DNA from: Oxalobacter sp.
GTDB lineage: Bacteria; Pseudomonadota; Gammaproteobacteria; Burkholderiales; Burkholderiaceae_D
DNA: 64,000 nucleotides
Direction: 5' to 3'
Assembly: GCA_018384065.1 (NCBI GenBank)
Contig: JAHAYL010000034.1
Coordinates: forward strand, 1-64,000
Positions within the stretch are counted from its first letter, which is position 1. Every line of letters begins with the position of its first letter. Under the pieces are notes generated by a model that worked only from the letters and a program-made list of their open reading frames with translations, made no database searches and was not told the DNA's origin. Shown piece by piece: positions 63,007 to 64,000 of this stretch. The translations under genes and the position numbers were made by a program.

Positions 63007-64000
63007 ATGGCGGTGAATCTGAAAGACAAATTGGAGAAATGGAAAAGCAAACTCCTGGACCTGAGCAAACGCAATCCATTGCTGAATTTCCGGTTCCGTA
63101 AAGGGTCAAACCTGAAAATCGTCGAGCCGTCTTTCCTGGAACTCTGGGAGAATTTTGTCCAGAAAGAGCAGAAAATCACCTTCCCGCTGGTCACTGAAGA
63201 AGCCGCCGGGGTCACCGCCGCCAAAACCACCGCCAAGACCAAGGCAAAACTGGATACCGTCACCGATGACACACCGGGCGAACGCCAGCGTGCCCTGCGC
63301 AACCTCAAGAAAAAGGCACAGCTGTTCCAGGAAGAACAGGGCATCAATGTCCTCTATATGGCATTCGGCTTCCTGCGCTGGAACGAGAAAACCGGAGCCA
63401 AAGACTTCTTTGAAGCGCCGCTGATCCTGGTGCCTGTCACCATCGCCTGGGAAAACATCCGTGCCCCGTTCGTCCTCGGACTGCATGAAGATGAAATCGT
63501 CTTCAACCCGACCCTCAAATTCATGCTTGAAGACACCTACGGGCTGAAGATTCCCGAATTCGAGCATGAAGCGGACCTGAAAGCCTATATCGCCAAACTC
63601 CGGGAAGTCCTGGACAACAAGGAATGGAGCATCCAGGAAGAAGTCGGTGTCGGGCTGTTCCACTTCCTGAAACTCAGCATGTATGACGACCTCAAGAGAA
63701 ACGAGGAAGCCATCCTGAACAGCAAGCTCATCCGGGCGATTGCCGGTGACAGCTCCGCCGTGGACTTCACCATCCCTGATTTCAGCAATCTCGACGGTTC
63801 CGATGAACTCTCGCCGATGAAGACCTTCCAGGTCGTTGACGCCGACTCCAGCCAGCAGGAAGCCGTCCTCTGCGCGAAGAAAGGCATCAGCTTCATCCTT
63901 CAGGGACCACCGGGGACTGGCAAGAGCCAGACCATCACCAACATCATCGCCGAATGCCTTGCCAACGGGAAGAAAGTCCTGTTCGTTGCCGAAAAAATGG
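63007..64000 (+). CDS. Large SF1 helicase-like ATPase with DUF4011-like N-terminus (3' end outside window)
   Basis: Frame open from ATG 63007 to window end: MAVNLKDKLEKWKSKLLDLSKRNPLLNFRFRKGSNLKIVEPS... ending FILQGPPGTGKSQTITNIIAECLANGKKVLFVAEKM (Walker A / motif Ia). Confidence 0.8.
   Translation, partial: MAVNLKDKLEKWKSKLLDLSKRNPLLNFRFRKGSNLKIVEPSFLELWENFVQKEQKITFPLVTEEAAGVTAAKTTAKTKAKLDTVTDDTPGERQRALRNLKKKAQLFQEEQGINVLYMAFGFLRWNEKTGAKDFFEAPLILVPVTIAWENIRAPFVLGLHEDEIVFNPTLKFMLEDTYGLKIPEFEHEADLKAYIAKLREVLDNKEWSIQEEVGVGLFHFLKLSMYDDLKRNEEAILNSKLIRAIAGDSSAVDFTIPDFSNLDGSDELSPMKTFQVVDADSSQQEAVLCAKKGISFILQGPPGTGKSQTITNIIAECLANGKKVLFVAEKM

Noticed and set aside
1-64000. CRISPR arrays, rRNA operons, tRNA genes, complete prophage or IS elements
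   Set aside because: Looked for regular repeat-spacer patterns, rRNA/tRNA signatures and transposase ORFs with terminal repeats; none seen. A manual read could miss degenerate cases.

Overview
The window looks like a chromosomal segment of a betaproteobacterium (Burkholderiales-like by gene order and protein signatures; genus not determined). About 90% is ordinary core genome: prs, pth, slyX, rep, hslVU, gap, tkt, rsmE, prfC, ssrA (tmRNA), a parvulin-type PPIase, a Yej/Dpp-like peptide ABC operon, lrgAB-like genes, rsgA, an M48 protease, orn, waaA, rnpB, and a complete division/cell-wall cluster (mraZ-rsmH-ftsL-ftsI-murE::murF-mraY-murD-ftsW-murG-murC-ddl-ftsQ-ftsA-ftsZ-lpxC), then dciA-like, secA, argJ and a DUF815-type ATPase. 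The accessory-looking parts are: (i) the C-terminal part of a tyrosine recombinase at the left edge; (ii) a higBA-type toxin/antitoxin module with a perfect 30-bp palindrome; (iii) a ~3.6-kb segment between the ssrA 3' end and a degenerate copy of that end (26/29 nt), holding a LysR/oxidoreductase pair and a DUF4143-type ATPase preceded by four related TTTCGGC(W)GATTTT boxes in two inverted pairs; (iv) an LRR protein next to it; (v) a large SF1 helicase (DUF4011-like) running off the right edge that may begin a defence locus. I cannot demonstrate a new system from this window alone. The best candidates are the ssrA-flanked segment with its ATPase/box array and the right-edge helicase. All family calls come from reading motifs; no database search was run.
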